A stretch of 64,000 bases of DNA from Saprospiraceae bacterium (GTDB lineage: Bacteria; Bacteroidota; Bacteroidia; Chitinophagales; Saprospiraceae). Below, piece after piece: positions 36,273 to 43,455 of the stretch. The notes beneath the pieces are model-generated. The model ran no database searches, was not told the origin of the DNA, and worked only from the letters and a program-made list of their open reading frames with translations. The translations under genes and the position numbers were made by a program. Each line of letters starts with the position of its first letter. The stretch's first letter is position 1. The stretch spans positions 1 through 64,000 of the forward strand of contig JAHDHL010000021.1 of assembly GCA_020631355.1 (NCBI GenBank), in the 5' to 3' direction.

Positions 36273-36288
36273 TAGGTCTTTTGACCTA
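36273..36288. promoter_or_regulatory. Short inverted repeat upstream of the S9 peptidase gene
   Basis: TAGGTC (36273-36278) and GACCTA (36283-36288) are perfect 6-bp arms around TTTT, 26 bp upstream of the ATG at 36315. A further TAGGTC lies at 36243-36248. It may be an operator or a small leader hairpin. No exact -7 box was found nearby. Confidence 0.35.
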
Positions 36289-36314
36289 TCTTATTGATTA
36301 ACAAAACCAGAATC

Positions 36315-38303
36315 ATGAAAAGACCTATTTTATTTCTACTCACACTATTTATGATTACAAACTTAACAGCTCAAGAAAAAAAGGAACTTCCTGGCAATAC
36401 GAGTCTACCATCCTCAAAGGACGACTTAGCCCAATTAGCAGCCAAGGACCAAGGAACATACAGGTATTCTGTCGAAGACTATTTCCAGAAACCCAAACAG
36501 TCATCGTTCCAGTTCTCACCTAATGGAAATTATTTTTCATATAGGGAAAAGGATGATAATAAGAAGAACCATGTATATGTAAAGAATACCCGTACCGATG
36601 AGGTATTCAAGGCTATAGAGGAAACAGAAGAATTGGTCAGGGGATATGGCTGGGCCAATGACAACCGTCTAATCTATATCAGTGACAAGGGCGGTGATGA
36701 GAACTATCAGCTCTTTGCTGTGGATTTGGATGGTAAGAACCCCAAGGCACTCACACCATTTGATGGTGTAAGGGTAGGTATCATCAATAGTCTGAAAGAG
36801 CAACCCGACTACATGATCGTTTCTATGAATAAGAATAATCCTCAAATATTCGAACCATATAAAATCAATATCAATACTGGGGATTTGGAACAATTGTATG
36901 AGAACAATGATGTAGCCTCCCCTATCGCTGGATATGATTTTGATAAAAGTGGTAATCTGAGGGCTTTCACCAAACAACAGAATGGAACAGAGTATGTACT
37001 TTACTATAGGGTTGAAAAAGATGGGGAATTCGAACCTGTCGTTAAGACCACATGGAAAGACAATTTCTATATCATGGGATTTGACCACAGTACCAAGAAT
37101 CCTCATGATGCTTATGTGATGTCCAATCTGGAAAGTAATACCAATGAAGTCCTCCTCTATGACTTTCAGAAGAAAAGTACGATTAGGAAGGTATACAGCA
37201 ACCCTACTTTTGATGTTGGAGGAATGGCTCGTTCTAGAAAAAGGAATTATGAGATTGATTACTTCTACTATAATGGCGAAAAATCCCACATCGAGCCAGT
37301 AAGTGATTATTACAAGAATCTGCATTCCAAATTCAGGAAACAATTCGGTAATATGGATTTTTCGATTTCCGATTATACCGACAATGAGGATAAGTACCTG
37401 ATTTATGTCAGTAGTGATAAGGTGTATGGCATGTACTATCTCTACGATGTAAGAAAGGATAACTTCAAGAAGTTACTGAATCTTATGCCACAACTGGCAG
37501 AGGAGGATATGGCAGAGATGCGTCCCATCAAATTCAAGAGTAGGGATGGACTTGACCTATACGGTTACATTACAATACCTAATGGAGCGAGTAAGGATAA
37601 GCCCGTTCCGATGATAGTCAATCCTCATGGTGGCCCTTATGGCCCCAGGGATTCTTGGGGATTCAATCCTGAAACACAGTTGTTTGCCAGTCGTGGATAT
37701 GCCACACTACAAATCAATTATAGAGGGAGTGGTGGATATGGTAAGGAATTCTCCATGGCAGGTAATAAGCAGATTGGTCGTAGAATGTTGGATGACCTAG
37801 AAGATGGCGTAGCATATGCAAAATCCTTAGGATTCATAAGTGAGGATAAGGTTGCTATCTATGGAGCCAGCTATGGTGGTTTGGCTACCCTGGGTAGTTT
37901 GGTCAAAACCCCGGACCTCTATGTCTGTGGTGTTGATTATGTTGGCGTTTCCAATCTGTTTACTTTCTTCAATTCTTTCCCTCCTTACTGGAAACCATTC
38001 CTTGGACAGGTTTATGAACAATGGTATAACCCTGAAAGTGAGGAAGATAAGAAAATAATGAAAGAGGTTTCCCCTGCATTGAACGTGGATAAGATTACCA
38101 AACCCTTGTTTGTAGTACAAGGAGCTAATGATCCGAGGGTAAACATTGATGAATCCGACCAAGTTGTATCCAATTTAAGGGAAAGGGGTGTCGATGTTCC
38201 CTACATGGTCAAATATGACGAGGGACATGGTTTCGGACATGAGGAAAACAGAATTGAACTATATAAGTCGATGATGGGATTCTTTGCAATGCATCTTAAA
38301 TAG
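36315..38303 (+). CDS. S9 family (prolyl oligopeptidase-like) serine peptidase
   Basis: The protein is 662 residues from the ATG at 36315, with signal peptide ending LTAQ. An in-frame ATG 21 bases upstream adds MINKTRI and is less likely. An N-terminal beta-propeller (about 60-390, FSPNGNYFSYREKDD, GWANDNRLIYISDKGGDENYQLF) precedes an alpha/beta hydrolase domain (about 400-660). Catalytic residues by motif are Ser about 518 in GASYGGLAT, Asp about 605 in GANDPRVNI and His about 638 in DEGHGF. NPHGGPYGPRDSWGF and QINYRGSGGYG are typical of S9 acylaminoacyl/dipeptidyl peptidases. It is probably periplasmic and degrades peptides. It stands alone and ends at a strong terminator. Confidence 0.92.
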   Translation: MKRPILFLLTLFMITNLTAQEKKELPGNTSLPSSKDDLAQLAAKDQGTYRYSVEDYFQKPKQSSFQFSPNGNYFSYREKDDNKKNHVYVKNTRTDEVFKAIEETEELVRGYGWANDNRLIYISDKGGDENYQLFAVDLDGKNPKALTPFDGVRVGIINSLKEQPDYMIVSMNKNNPQIFEPYKININTGDLEQLYENNDVASPIAGYDFDKSGNLRAFTKQQNGTEYVLYYRVEKDGEFEPVVKTTWKDNFYIMGFDHSTKNPHDAYVMSNLESNTNEVLLYDFQKKSTIRKVYSNPTFDVGGMARSRKRNYEIDYFYYNGEKSHIEPVSDYYKNLHSKFRKQFGNMDFSISDYTDNEDKYLIYVSSDKVYGMYYLYDVRKDNFKKLLNLMPQLAEEDMAEMRPIKFKSRDGLDLYGYITIPNGASKDKPVPMIVNPHGGPYGPRDSWGFNPETQLFASRGYATLQINYRGSGGYGKEFSMAGNKQIGRRMLDDLEDGVAYAKSLGFISEDKVAIYGASYGGLATLGSLVKTPDLYVCGVDYVGVSNLFTFFNSFPPYWKPFLGQVYEQWYNPESEEDKKIMKEVSPALNVDKITKPLFVVQGANDPRVNIDESDQVVSNLRERGVDVPYMVKYDEGHGFGHEENRIELYKSMMGFFAMHLK

Positions 38304-38322
38304 ATTTCTCCCTAATTCCATG

Positions 38323-38361
38323 ACTAAAGGCCCTTTGTCTGTCAGACAAAGGGCCTTTAGT
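38323..38361 (+). terminator. Terminator after the S9 peptidase gene
   Basis: A near-perfect palindrome of 39 bases, with the arm ACTAAAGGCCCTTTGTCTG at 38323-38341, forms a stem of up to 19 bp. It isolates the upstream gene from the replication module that follows. Confidence 0.88.
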
Positions 38362-38971
38362 GTATATTATGATTGGTTCTCCCCTACCCTATTGCGTCAA
38401 ATTTATTAAAACCATCCATTTTTAGTTTATAGGATACTTTTTCATTAGCAATTAGGGCAGTTCTGAACAACCCCTATTGCGTCAAATTGGTAACTCCCAT
38501 TGTTTCACCATTCTTCCTAGAAATCCCCATGCATGAAAAAGTACTTGATACCAATAAAAAAGAAAGCCGTTGTATATATTCGATTTTCTAAAAACCTGAT
38601 GCCATAATATTCAACTAAATTGGTCGCGAATCCTCGCAATTACTGATACAAGTAAAACCTTAAATAAGGTTCCGTGTGTTTAAGTATAAAATCAAACACA
38701 CAAATACGCATTTAATTATAAATTGAAACAAGTATTTACTGCAATACTTTTTAATTTTAAATACTGATAACAGTATTCACTTTATTACTTTTTTAATTTA
38801 ATTAGTAAATAATGTTTTATGCTTATACTTTTTTGATTAAAAACTTTTATATTTGTTTCAGTATTTATGGTAACAATTAAATACGCTCATGCTTAAATCA
38901 GTTTTTACGCTAAAATTTAAATACTGTTTTAAGTAAATACATAAAAGAGTAAACCATCAAATAAGTATTTC
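38362..38971. promoter_or_regulatory. Intergenic region upstream of parA: two iteron cores and candidate centromere/operator
   Basis: This gene-free stretch of 610 bp becomes very AT-rich. Two copies of the iteron core TATTGCGTCAAAT lie at about 38390 and 38475. From 38730 to 38969 the hexamer AGTATT or its complement AATACT occurs at least seven times. Two pairs form perfect inverted repeats: AAGTATT/AATACTT (38730-38749) and AATACTG/CAGTATT (38760-38777). TATATTTG at 38848-38855 matches the -7 promoter consensus for parA. Clustered short repeats in AT-rich DNA upstream of a small ParA gene are the usual place for the parS/parH centromere and autoregulatory operator. Confidence 0.6.
38848..38855 (+). 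promoter_or_regulatory. -7 promoter box of the parA operon
   Basis: TATATTTG matches TAnnTTTG exactly, 116 bp upstream of the parA ATG. It lies among the AGTATT repeats, so a repressor bound there would block it. No TTG is present at the ideal spacing. Confidence 0.45.
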
Positions 38972-39610
38972 ATGATTGTTTCAGTTACAAGTCTCAAAGG
39001 AGGGGTAGGGAAGTCTACATTATCAACCAATTTAGCCGTCTGTTTTGCCCACATGGGATACAAAGTTGCCATCGTTGATACGGATACGAACATGAGTTCT
39101 GTGCACTGGTCGGGTCTACGAGGCGATGAGAAGCCTTCTGTGGCCGTTTTTGGCATCACAGATAGCGATGCCTTACGAAAGAACGTCAAGAAGCTACAGG
39201 ACGATTATGAATTGGTCATAATTGACGGAAAACCGACCATCTCGAAATTGGTAAGTACCATTATCATGTTGGGGGATGTTGTTCTCATCCCATTGAAGCC
39301 ATCAGGATTGGACATTTGGGCTACCGAACAGTTCCTAGAAAAGTACGAACAAGCCAAGACTTTGAAGGATGTAAAAGCATTTTTTGTGCTCAATGAATAT
39401 GATCCAACACTAAATCTAAGTAAGGAAACAAAAGAAGCATTAAAGGATTTAGAAATACCCACTTTGGAAACTACTTTAAAATCCAGGGTGTCCTATAAGG
39501 AAGCAATTGTAGTGGGAGAGGGTGTTTATGAATATCAGGATAAGAAAGCAAAAAAGGAAATCAGGGACCTAACAGAAGAAGTTCTAAAGTTACTTCAAGA
39601 GAACGCATAA
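38972..39610 (+). CDS. parA: ParA/ParF-type partition ATPase
   Basis: This is a 212-residue deviant Walker ATPase. The P-loop is KGGVGKST (9-16) with the signature lysine. VDTDTNMSSVHW follows, and the Walker B-like region is LVIIDGKPT. It lacks the N-terminal helix-turn-helix of type Ia ParA proteins. The size and the small basic partner gene 11 bp downstream fit a type Ib (ParF/ParG-like) system. Such ATPases form ATP-dependent gradients or polymers on the nucleoid and move plasmids apart. It is encoded on the same strand as its partner, the iterons and the initiator gene, which is the order of a stable low-copy replicon. MinD-like function is less likely because there is no C-terminal membrane-targeting helix. 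Confidence 0.93.
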   Translation: MIVSVTSLKGGVGKSTLSTNLAVCFAHMGYKVAIVDTDTNMSSVHWSGLRGDEKPSVAVFGITDSDALRKNVKKLQDDYELVIIDGKPTISKLVSTIIMLGDVVLIPLKPSGLDIWATEQFLEKYEQAKTLKDVKAFFVLNEYDPTLNLSKETKEALKDLEIPTLETTLKSRVSYKEAIVVGEGVYEYQDKKAKKEIRDLTEEVLKLLQENA

Positions 39611-39621
39611 AGGATTAGATT

Positions 39622-39972
39622 ATGGCAAAGAAAAGATTAAACCTAAGGTCAACCATGAATAAGAATCAGGAAACTGAGCTTCCCAAAAAGGTTGAATTAA
39701 GAAAGAGTACGAAGAACTTAGAGGAGGTTAAGGAAAAGGTTGAAGCCATCCATAAGGAAGAAGTTGCTGCACCCCAGGCTCCAGAGCCTGCCAAGAAGAA
39801 AACCAGAAGTCCGAGGAAAGCGTCCAAACTAACTACCGATAAGGAGGAAATCGTCAGGATTACCATTGACCTGCCCAAGGACCTGCATAAGAAACTGAAG
39901 ATATACGCAGTCATGAATGAAGTGACGATAAGGAATCATGTGGTCTCGCTACTCAGGAAAAACCTGAAATAG
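39622..39972 (+). CDS. ParG-like ribbon-helix-helix centromere-binding protein
   Basis: This is a 116-residue, highly basic protein. The first 70 residues are rich in Lys, Glu, Ala and Pro and look disordered. The last 42 residues form a ribbon-helix-helix: strand IVRITIDLP, helix DLHKKLKIYAVMN, turn, helix TIRNHVVSLLRKNL. This is the architecture of ParG and similar type Ib partition proteins. There the folded end binds the centromere and represses the operon, and the floppy tail stimulates the ATPase. The ATG is 11 bp after the parA stop, so translation is probably coupled. The role is inferred from fold and position. Confidence 0.82.
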   Translation: MAKKRLNLRSTMNKNQETELPKKVELRKSTKNLEEVKEKVEAIHKEEVAAPQAPEPAKKKTRSPRKASKLTTDKEEIVRITIDLPKDLHKKLKIYAVMNEVTIRNHVVSLLRKNLK

Positions 39973-40819
39973 TCTATTGCGTCTAAATCGTATCCGCGCA
40001 ACTAATAAAAACTTTTCTTTTAGGTCATATAAGGAATAAAAATCATATAGATTTATCAAATCACCTGAGCTATTAGGTTTGTTTTTTTCTACATGATAAG
40101 TATTTCTTATACATAAAGTACTTTCTTCTCTCTCCGTGAGCCTACTATTCATATAGGATTCAGCGATTTCTTGCGTCAGAACAGTACTCCAGATCCATAT
40201 AATAACGTCAGGAAAGTATCATTTTCCTTTTCCATTGCGTCACGCTTTGTTCCTAAAGCGTCATGAATTTTCATATCTCTTTGTTGGCTAGCCTATTGCG
40301 TCGGTTTGTTACAGAATTGCAGGTAATAGGGTATACTTCTTCTTTTCTATTGCGTCTGAATGGTATCAATTATCCGTGATTATTCCATTTTTTGTGTCTA
40401 TTGCGTCTGCGGATGTGATTTTGGGGTGGTTTTTACTAATTTGACGCAATAGTTTTCATTGGATTTTCCCCTTATGATGCCTATTGCGTCTGAATAGTAC
40501 TAAATTTTAACATTTTGGGGCTTAATATTACATCTGGATAGCTATTGCGTCTGAATAGTATCTGTTTGATACCCTTATCACTTACTATTTTGACGCAATG
40601 TCATTGTTTGTCGCCCATTGAATTCAGCCTATAACGTCAGAATAGTACAAATCAAGAGTCCAGACGCTTTAGGTTCAGCATACATATTGTAACTAGCTTG
40701 TTATCGTGATACCTAAAGCGTCTAAATAGTATCATAATATACGATGATAAATATCGATTTAATTATGATATTGCGTCCATAAACGCAACTGACGCAATAG
40801 TTAAAGAAAATCTTTCCTT
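39973..40819 (+). other. Candidate origin of replication (oriV) region
   Basis: This is an 847-bp gene-free stretch that combines the iterons, an AT-rich block (39990-40140) and the start of a Rep_3-type initiator gene. That is the standard composition of iteron-controlled plasmid origins. No convincing DnaA box was found: TTATCCGTG at about 40371 has two mismatches to TTATCCACA. Activity is inferred. Confidence 0.72.
39974..40800. repeat. Iteron array (candidate replication origin)
   Basis: About 17 copies of an iteron lie between the ParG-like gene and the initiator gene. The best copies read CTATTGCGTCTGAATAGTAT, for example at 40347, 40481 and 40542. Other forward copies start near 39974, 40168, 40202, 40232, 40252, 40292, 40398, 40628, 40712 and 40768. 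Inverted copies (GACGCAATAG or similar) lie at 40443, 40592, 40662 and 40791. Core variants are ATTGCGTC, AAAGCGTC and ATAACGTC. Spacing is irregular, from about 20 to 85 bp. The last pair (40770-40800) is an inverted pair just before the initiator ATG. An AT-rich stretch at 39990-40140 could be the unwinding element. Confidence 0.88.
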
Positions 40820-42313
40820 ATGAAGCCATCAATGGCTGAGTTGCAAAGAATTGTAACACTCTCAAATGACTTAGCAAAGAATCCGCCTACTCAACTTAAA
40901 AAAGTGGAGTATCAGGCTTTGCTTATTCTTGTTTCCTGTATTGATAGTATGGAGAAACCTGTTTTCTCTTTGGATGATATCAAGCAGGAGATAGATGACT
41001 TGGGTATTACGGATCCTAATGAGCAAATGCGTTATTTGGAACTGTTCATTACAAAACAGAATACATTCAGAATACCTTTCAAGGAATATGCCAAGTACTT
41101 CTCTGATGGCAGAACTGCCAGAGGAGGGGTAGCCAAACGGGCCCTGGATGCTGCATTGTCCCTGAATAATCGTGACCTTACATTCAATAATACAGATAGT
41201 GAGGGAAGTCTGAAATGGTTCCAGGCTGTTTATCGGGATAAGAAGACGGATGAACTGGTTTTTGTGATTACTTCCCTAATCAAGCCATTCCTGATGGGAC
41301 TCCAAAAGGACTTCCTACAAATGTTGGCTGCCAGTACAATGGATTTTGATGGAAAACATTCGATTCCCATTTTTCTATACATGAAAAGTAAACTCTATGC
41401 AGGTAATGATGAAATAAGGGGAAAGGAAAGTGTTTTGGAATTCAGGCGTAGATTCGGATTGGATAAAATCAAAACCTATGACAGATTCTACGAATTGGAG
41501 CGTAGGGTATTGAAAGTAGCATCCGAGGATTCGAAGAAAAGTGGGGATATTGCCTTTACCTTTGAGGGCAGAGCAACACGAACAGGAACGAAGAAGATAA
41601 CCGAAATCCACTATCATATATTTAGGATTGGAGGTGCCTTGGCAGCCGCAAAGCGAAGCTTGTTTGGAGGTAATCATAAGGAGAAGTTGGGACAATTGAC
41701 CCGTTCCCAAAAATTAGCCTACGATTATCTGGCGGAGAAGGATGTGAATAAGGCGTTCATAGTGGATAAGATGTTCCCTCATCCCAAATTACAGTATGAA
41801 CCATTGGTTGGGTATGAGGATATCTATTTTGACCTGGTTTGGAAATTCTTTCTCAAAAAGACAAAATCCAAGAATCTTGCGGGAGCATTCGTAACCTGGT
41901 GGAAAAGAGGACGCTTGACAGAGGATAGTTTGCATGCCAAGATGATAGAGGCTGTTCAGCATAAGAAGAAAACCTTACCTCCGGGTGTATTGGAGAATAG
42001 GGAATCTGCTAAGAATATGACCGTAGAGGAATTCAGGGAGTTCATCAGAGGTCAGAAATTGGGGCAACCCAAAGGGAAACGCCCACTGAATATCCAGAGT
42101 CCGGACCACCAGATGAGTAGGGTAGGGAAGCCACCATTCAGATTGGAGGCATTCAAGAAAAAGTATCCTAGTATTTATGCTCAGATAGAGGAGGAACGCA
42201 CACAGGCATTCATGAAGGATTATAAGGACTTTCTGAATAATGGGCGGGTAAGGAAAATGCTGACAGACAGCATTGCTTCCCATTGTGAACAATATTATCT
42301 AAAACAAAAGTAA
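40820..42313 (+). CDS. Rep_3 family plasmid replication initiator protein
   Basis: This is a 497-residue protein. The first 280 residues have the paired winged-helix pattern of Rep_3/RepB initiators: LKKVEYQALLILVSCI, IPFKEYAKYF, LVFVITSLIKPFLMGLQKDF, SIPIFLYMKSKLY, then the second domain with EFRRRFGLDKIKTYDRFYEL, RRVLKVASED and EIHYHIFRIGG. Initiators of this family bind iterons as monomers to start replication and as dimers to inhibit it. About 215 further residues (from HKEKLGQLTRSQK) are basic, unusually long for the family and of unknown role. Iterons run up to 20 bp before the ATG, so the protein probably represses its own gene. Confidence 0.92.
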   Translation: MKPSMAELQRIVTLSNDLAKNPPTQLKKVEYQALLILVSCIDSMEKPVFSLDDIKQEIDDLGITDPNEQMRYLELFITKQNTFRIPFKEYAKYFSDGRTARGGVAKRALDAALSLNNRDLTFNNTDSEGSLKWFQAVYRDKKTDELVFVITSLIKPFLMGLQKDFLQMLAASTMDFDGKHSIPIFLYMKSKLYAGNDEIRGKESVLEFRRRFGLDKIKTYDRFYELERRVLKVASEDSKKSGDIAFTFEGRATRTGTKKITEIHYHIFRIGGALAAAKRSLFGGNHKEKLGQLTRSQKLAYDYLAEKDVNKAFIVDKMFPHPKLQYEPLVGYEDIYFDLVWKFFLKKTKSKNLAGAFVTWWKRGRLTEDSLHAKMIEAVQHKKKTLPPGVLENRESAKNMTVEEFREFIRGQKLGQPKGKRPLNIQSPDHQMSRVGKPPFRLEAFKKKYPSIYAQIEEERTQAFMKDYKDFLNNGRVRKMLTDSIASHCEQYYLKQK

Positions 42314-42315
42314 AA

Positions 42316-42345
42316 TCTAAACACATCGAATCCGATGTGTTTAGA
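42316..42345 (+). other. Hairpin between rep and the KilA-N gene
   Basis: A perfect 13-bp stem (TCTAAACACATCG at 42316-42328 with 42333-42345) and AATC loop lie 3 bp after the rep stop and 16 bp before the next ATG. It is followed by A-rich, not T-rich, sequence. It may be an attenuator, an RNA processing site or a protein-binding palindrome. Confidence 0.6.
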
Positions 42346-42361
42346 AAAATGAGAGGGATTC

Positions 42362-43225
42362 ATGGCCAAGAAGAACACTACCATCTTCATTAAGGAAATC
42401 GAAACTAAGATCAGGGTCAATAAGAATGATTCTGGTGATGATTTCATATGTATCACTGATATTTCCAAGTATGCGAATCCGGATCGTCCTGAGAATCCTA
42501 TTCAGAATTGGATGCGTAATGCCTCCACGCTTGATTTTTTGAAGGAATGGGAATCCATGTACAATGATGATTTTAATCACATCGAATTCGATGGGATTAG
42601 AATTAAGGCGGGGACACCTGCTTTTGGTATGACTCCGACACAATGGGTGAATCGAACGAATGCGATTGGCATTTATTCCAAAAGAGGGCGATATGGAGGA
42701 ACCTATGCCCATAAGGATATTGCATTCGAATTTTGTTCTGCCATTTCTCCTAAATTCAAACTGATGATCATCAGGGATTATCAACGGTTGAAAAAGGATG
42801 AAGCCATGCGATTGGGTAGTGTCTGGACTATCCGGCGTGAACTGGCCAAGGCTAATTACGCCCTACTTACAGAATCTATCAAGAATAATCTTATTCCGGA
42901 CGAATTAATCAGCTCTGGAAAGGAAGGTATCTATTTCGCCTCTGAAGCTGATTTATTGAATAATATTGTTTTTGGAATTACTTCCAAGCAATTCAAGTTG
43001 GATAACAGTGATAAGAAAGGAAATTTGCGTGATCATGCAAGTACGGTTGACTTATTGATTCTGGCCAACTTGGAAGCCCTCAATTCTCGTCTTATCAAAT
43101 GGGATTGTGATCAGGCCCAACGTTTCGAACTCCTGACCGAAGCGGCAAAGGATTTCCGGAAAATTCTTACAAAGAATAATGCTATTAAAAGATTATCAGA
43201 TCGCCAAGATCAATTATTAGGTTAG
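42362..43225 (+). CDS. KilA-N domain DNA-binding protein
   Basis: This is a 287-residue protein. The N-terminal KilA-N domain (about 10-150) shows ITDISKYANPDRPENPIQNWMRNASTLDFL (here ITDISKYANPD and IQNWMRNASTLDFL), FGMTPTQWVNRTNAIGIYSKRGRYGGTYAHKDIAFEFCSAIS (FGMTPTQWV, GGTYAHKDIAFEF) and FKLMIIRDYQRLK. The C-terminal half is helical with no named domain recognised. KilA-N proteins are DNA-binding proteins common in phages, plasmids and Bacteroidota mobile DNA, often of unclear role. The gene is 48 bp after rep on the same strand and ends before two terminators. It is therefore part of the replication module, perhaps as regulator or copy-control factor; this is inferred. Genomic or phage-remnant origin is an alternative. 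Confidence 0.88.
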   Translation: MAKKNTTIFIKEIETKIRVNKNDSGDDFICITDISKYANPDRPENPIQNWMRNASTLDFLKEWESMYNDDFNHIEFDGIRIKAGTPAFGMTPTQWVNRTNAIGIYSKRGRYGGTYAHKDIAFEFCSAISPKFKLMIIRDYQRLKKDEAMRLGSVWTIRRELAKANYALLTESIKNNLIPDELISSGKEGIYFASEADLLNNIVFGITSKQFKLDNSDKKGNLRDHASTVDLLILANLEALNSRLIKWDCDQAQRFELLTEAAKDFRKILTKNNAIKRLSDRQDQLLG

Positions 43226-43359
43226 TAGTACACACTATGTGCTGGAAAACGAAAATTAGCAATCTACTCATATTTTATTTTCTTCCAAGAAAATTACGAA
43301 TGAGTAATATGTCCAAAAAAAATTAAATTTTTCGGGCCAACCTTAAAACTTTTTCGAAG

Positions 43360-43389
43360 AACAACTCGTTATAATAGTAGTTGTTTTTT
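43360..43389 (+). terminator. Terminator after the KilA-N gene
   Basis: AACAACT (43360-43366) pairs with AGTTGTT (43379-43385), followed by TTTT. This is the first of two terminators closing the replication module. Confidence 0.7.
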
Positions 43390-43405
43390 GGGGTTATATT
43401 TTTTT

Positions 43406-43441
43406 GCGTGTGCTCACATCTCTGTGACACACGCTTTTTTT
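43406..43441 (+). terminator. Strong terminator between the KilA-N and histidine kinase genes
   Basis: GCGTGTG (43406-43412) pairs with CACACGC (43428-43434), with an inner CAC/GTG pair, followed by seven Ts. It marks the right edge of the replication module on the plus strand. Confidence 0.88.
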
Positions 43442-43455
43442 ATGCCCAACAACAA

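Noticed and set aside
40371-40379. DnaA box in the origin region (TTATCCGTG)
   Set aside because: It has two mismatches to the consensus and no second copy, so it is not supportable.
39974-40800. CRISPR-like array
   Set aside because: The repeats are short (about 20 bp), degenerate, in both orientations and irregularly spaced, and no cas gene is nearby. They fit iterons bound by the adjacent initiator.
38362-43441. Insertion sequence or integrated phage
   Set aside because: No transposase, integrase, terminal inverted repeats, target duplication or phage structural genes were seen. KilA-N alone is not enough.
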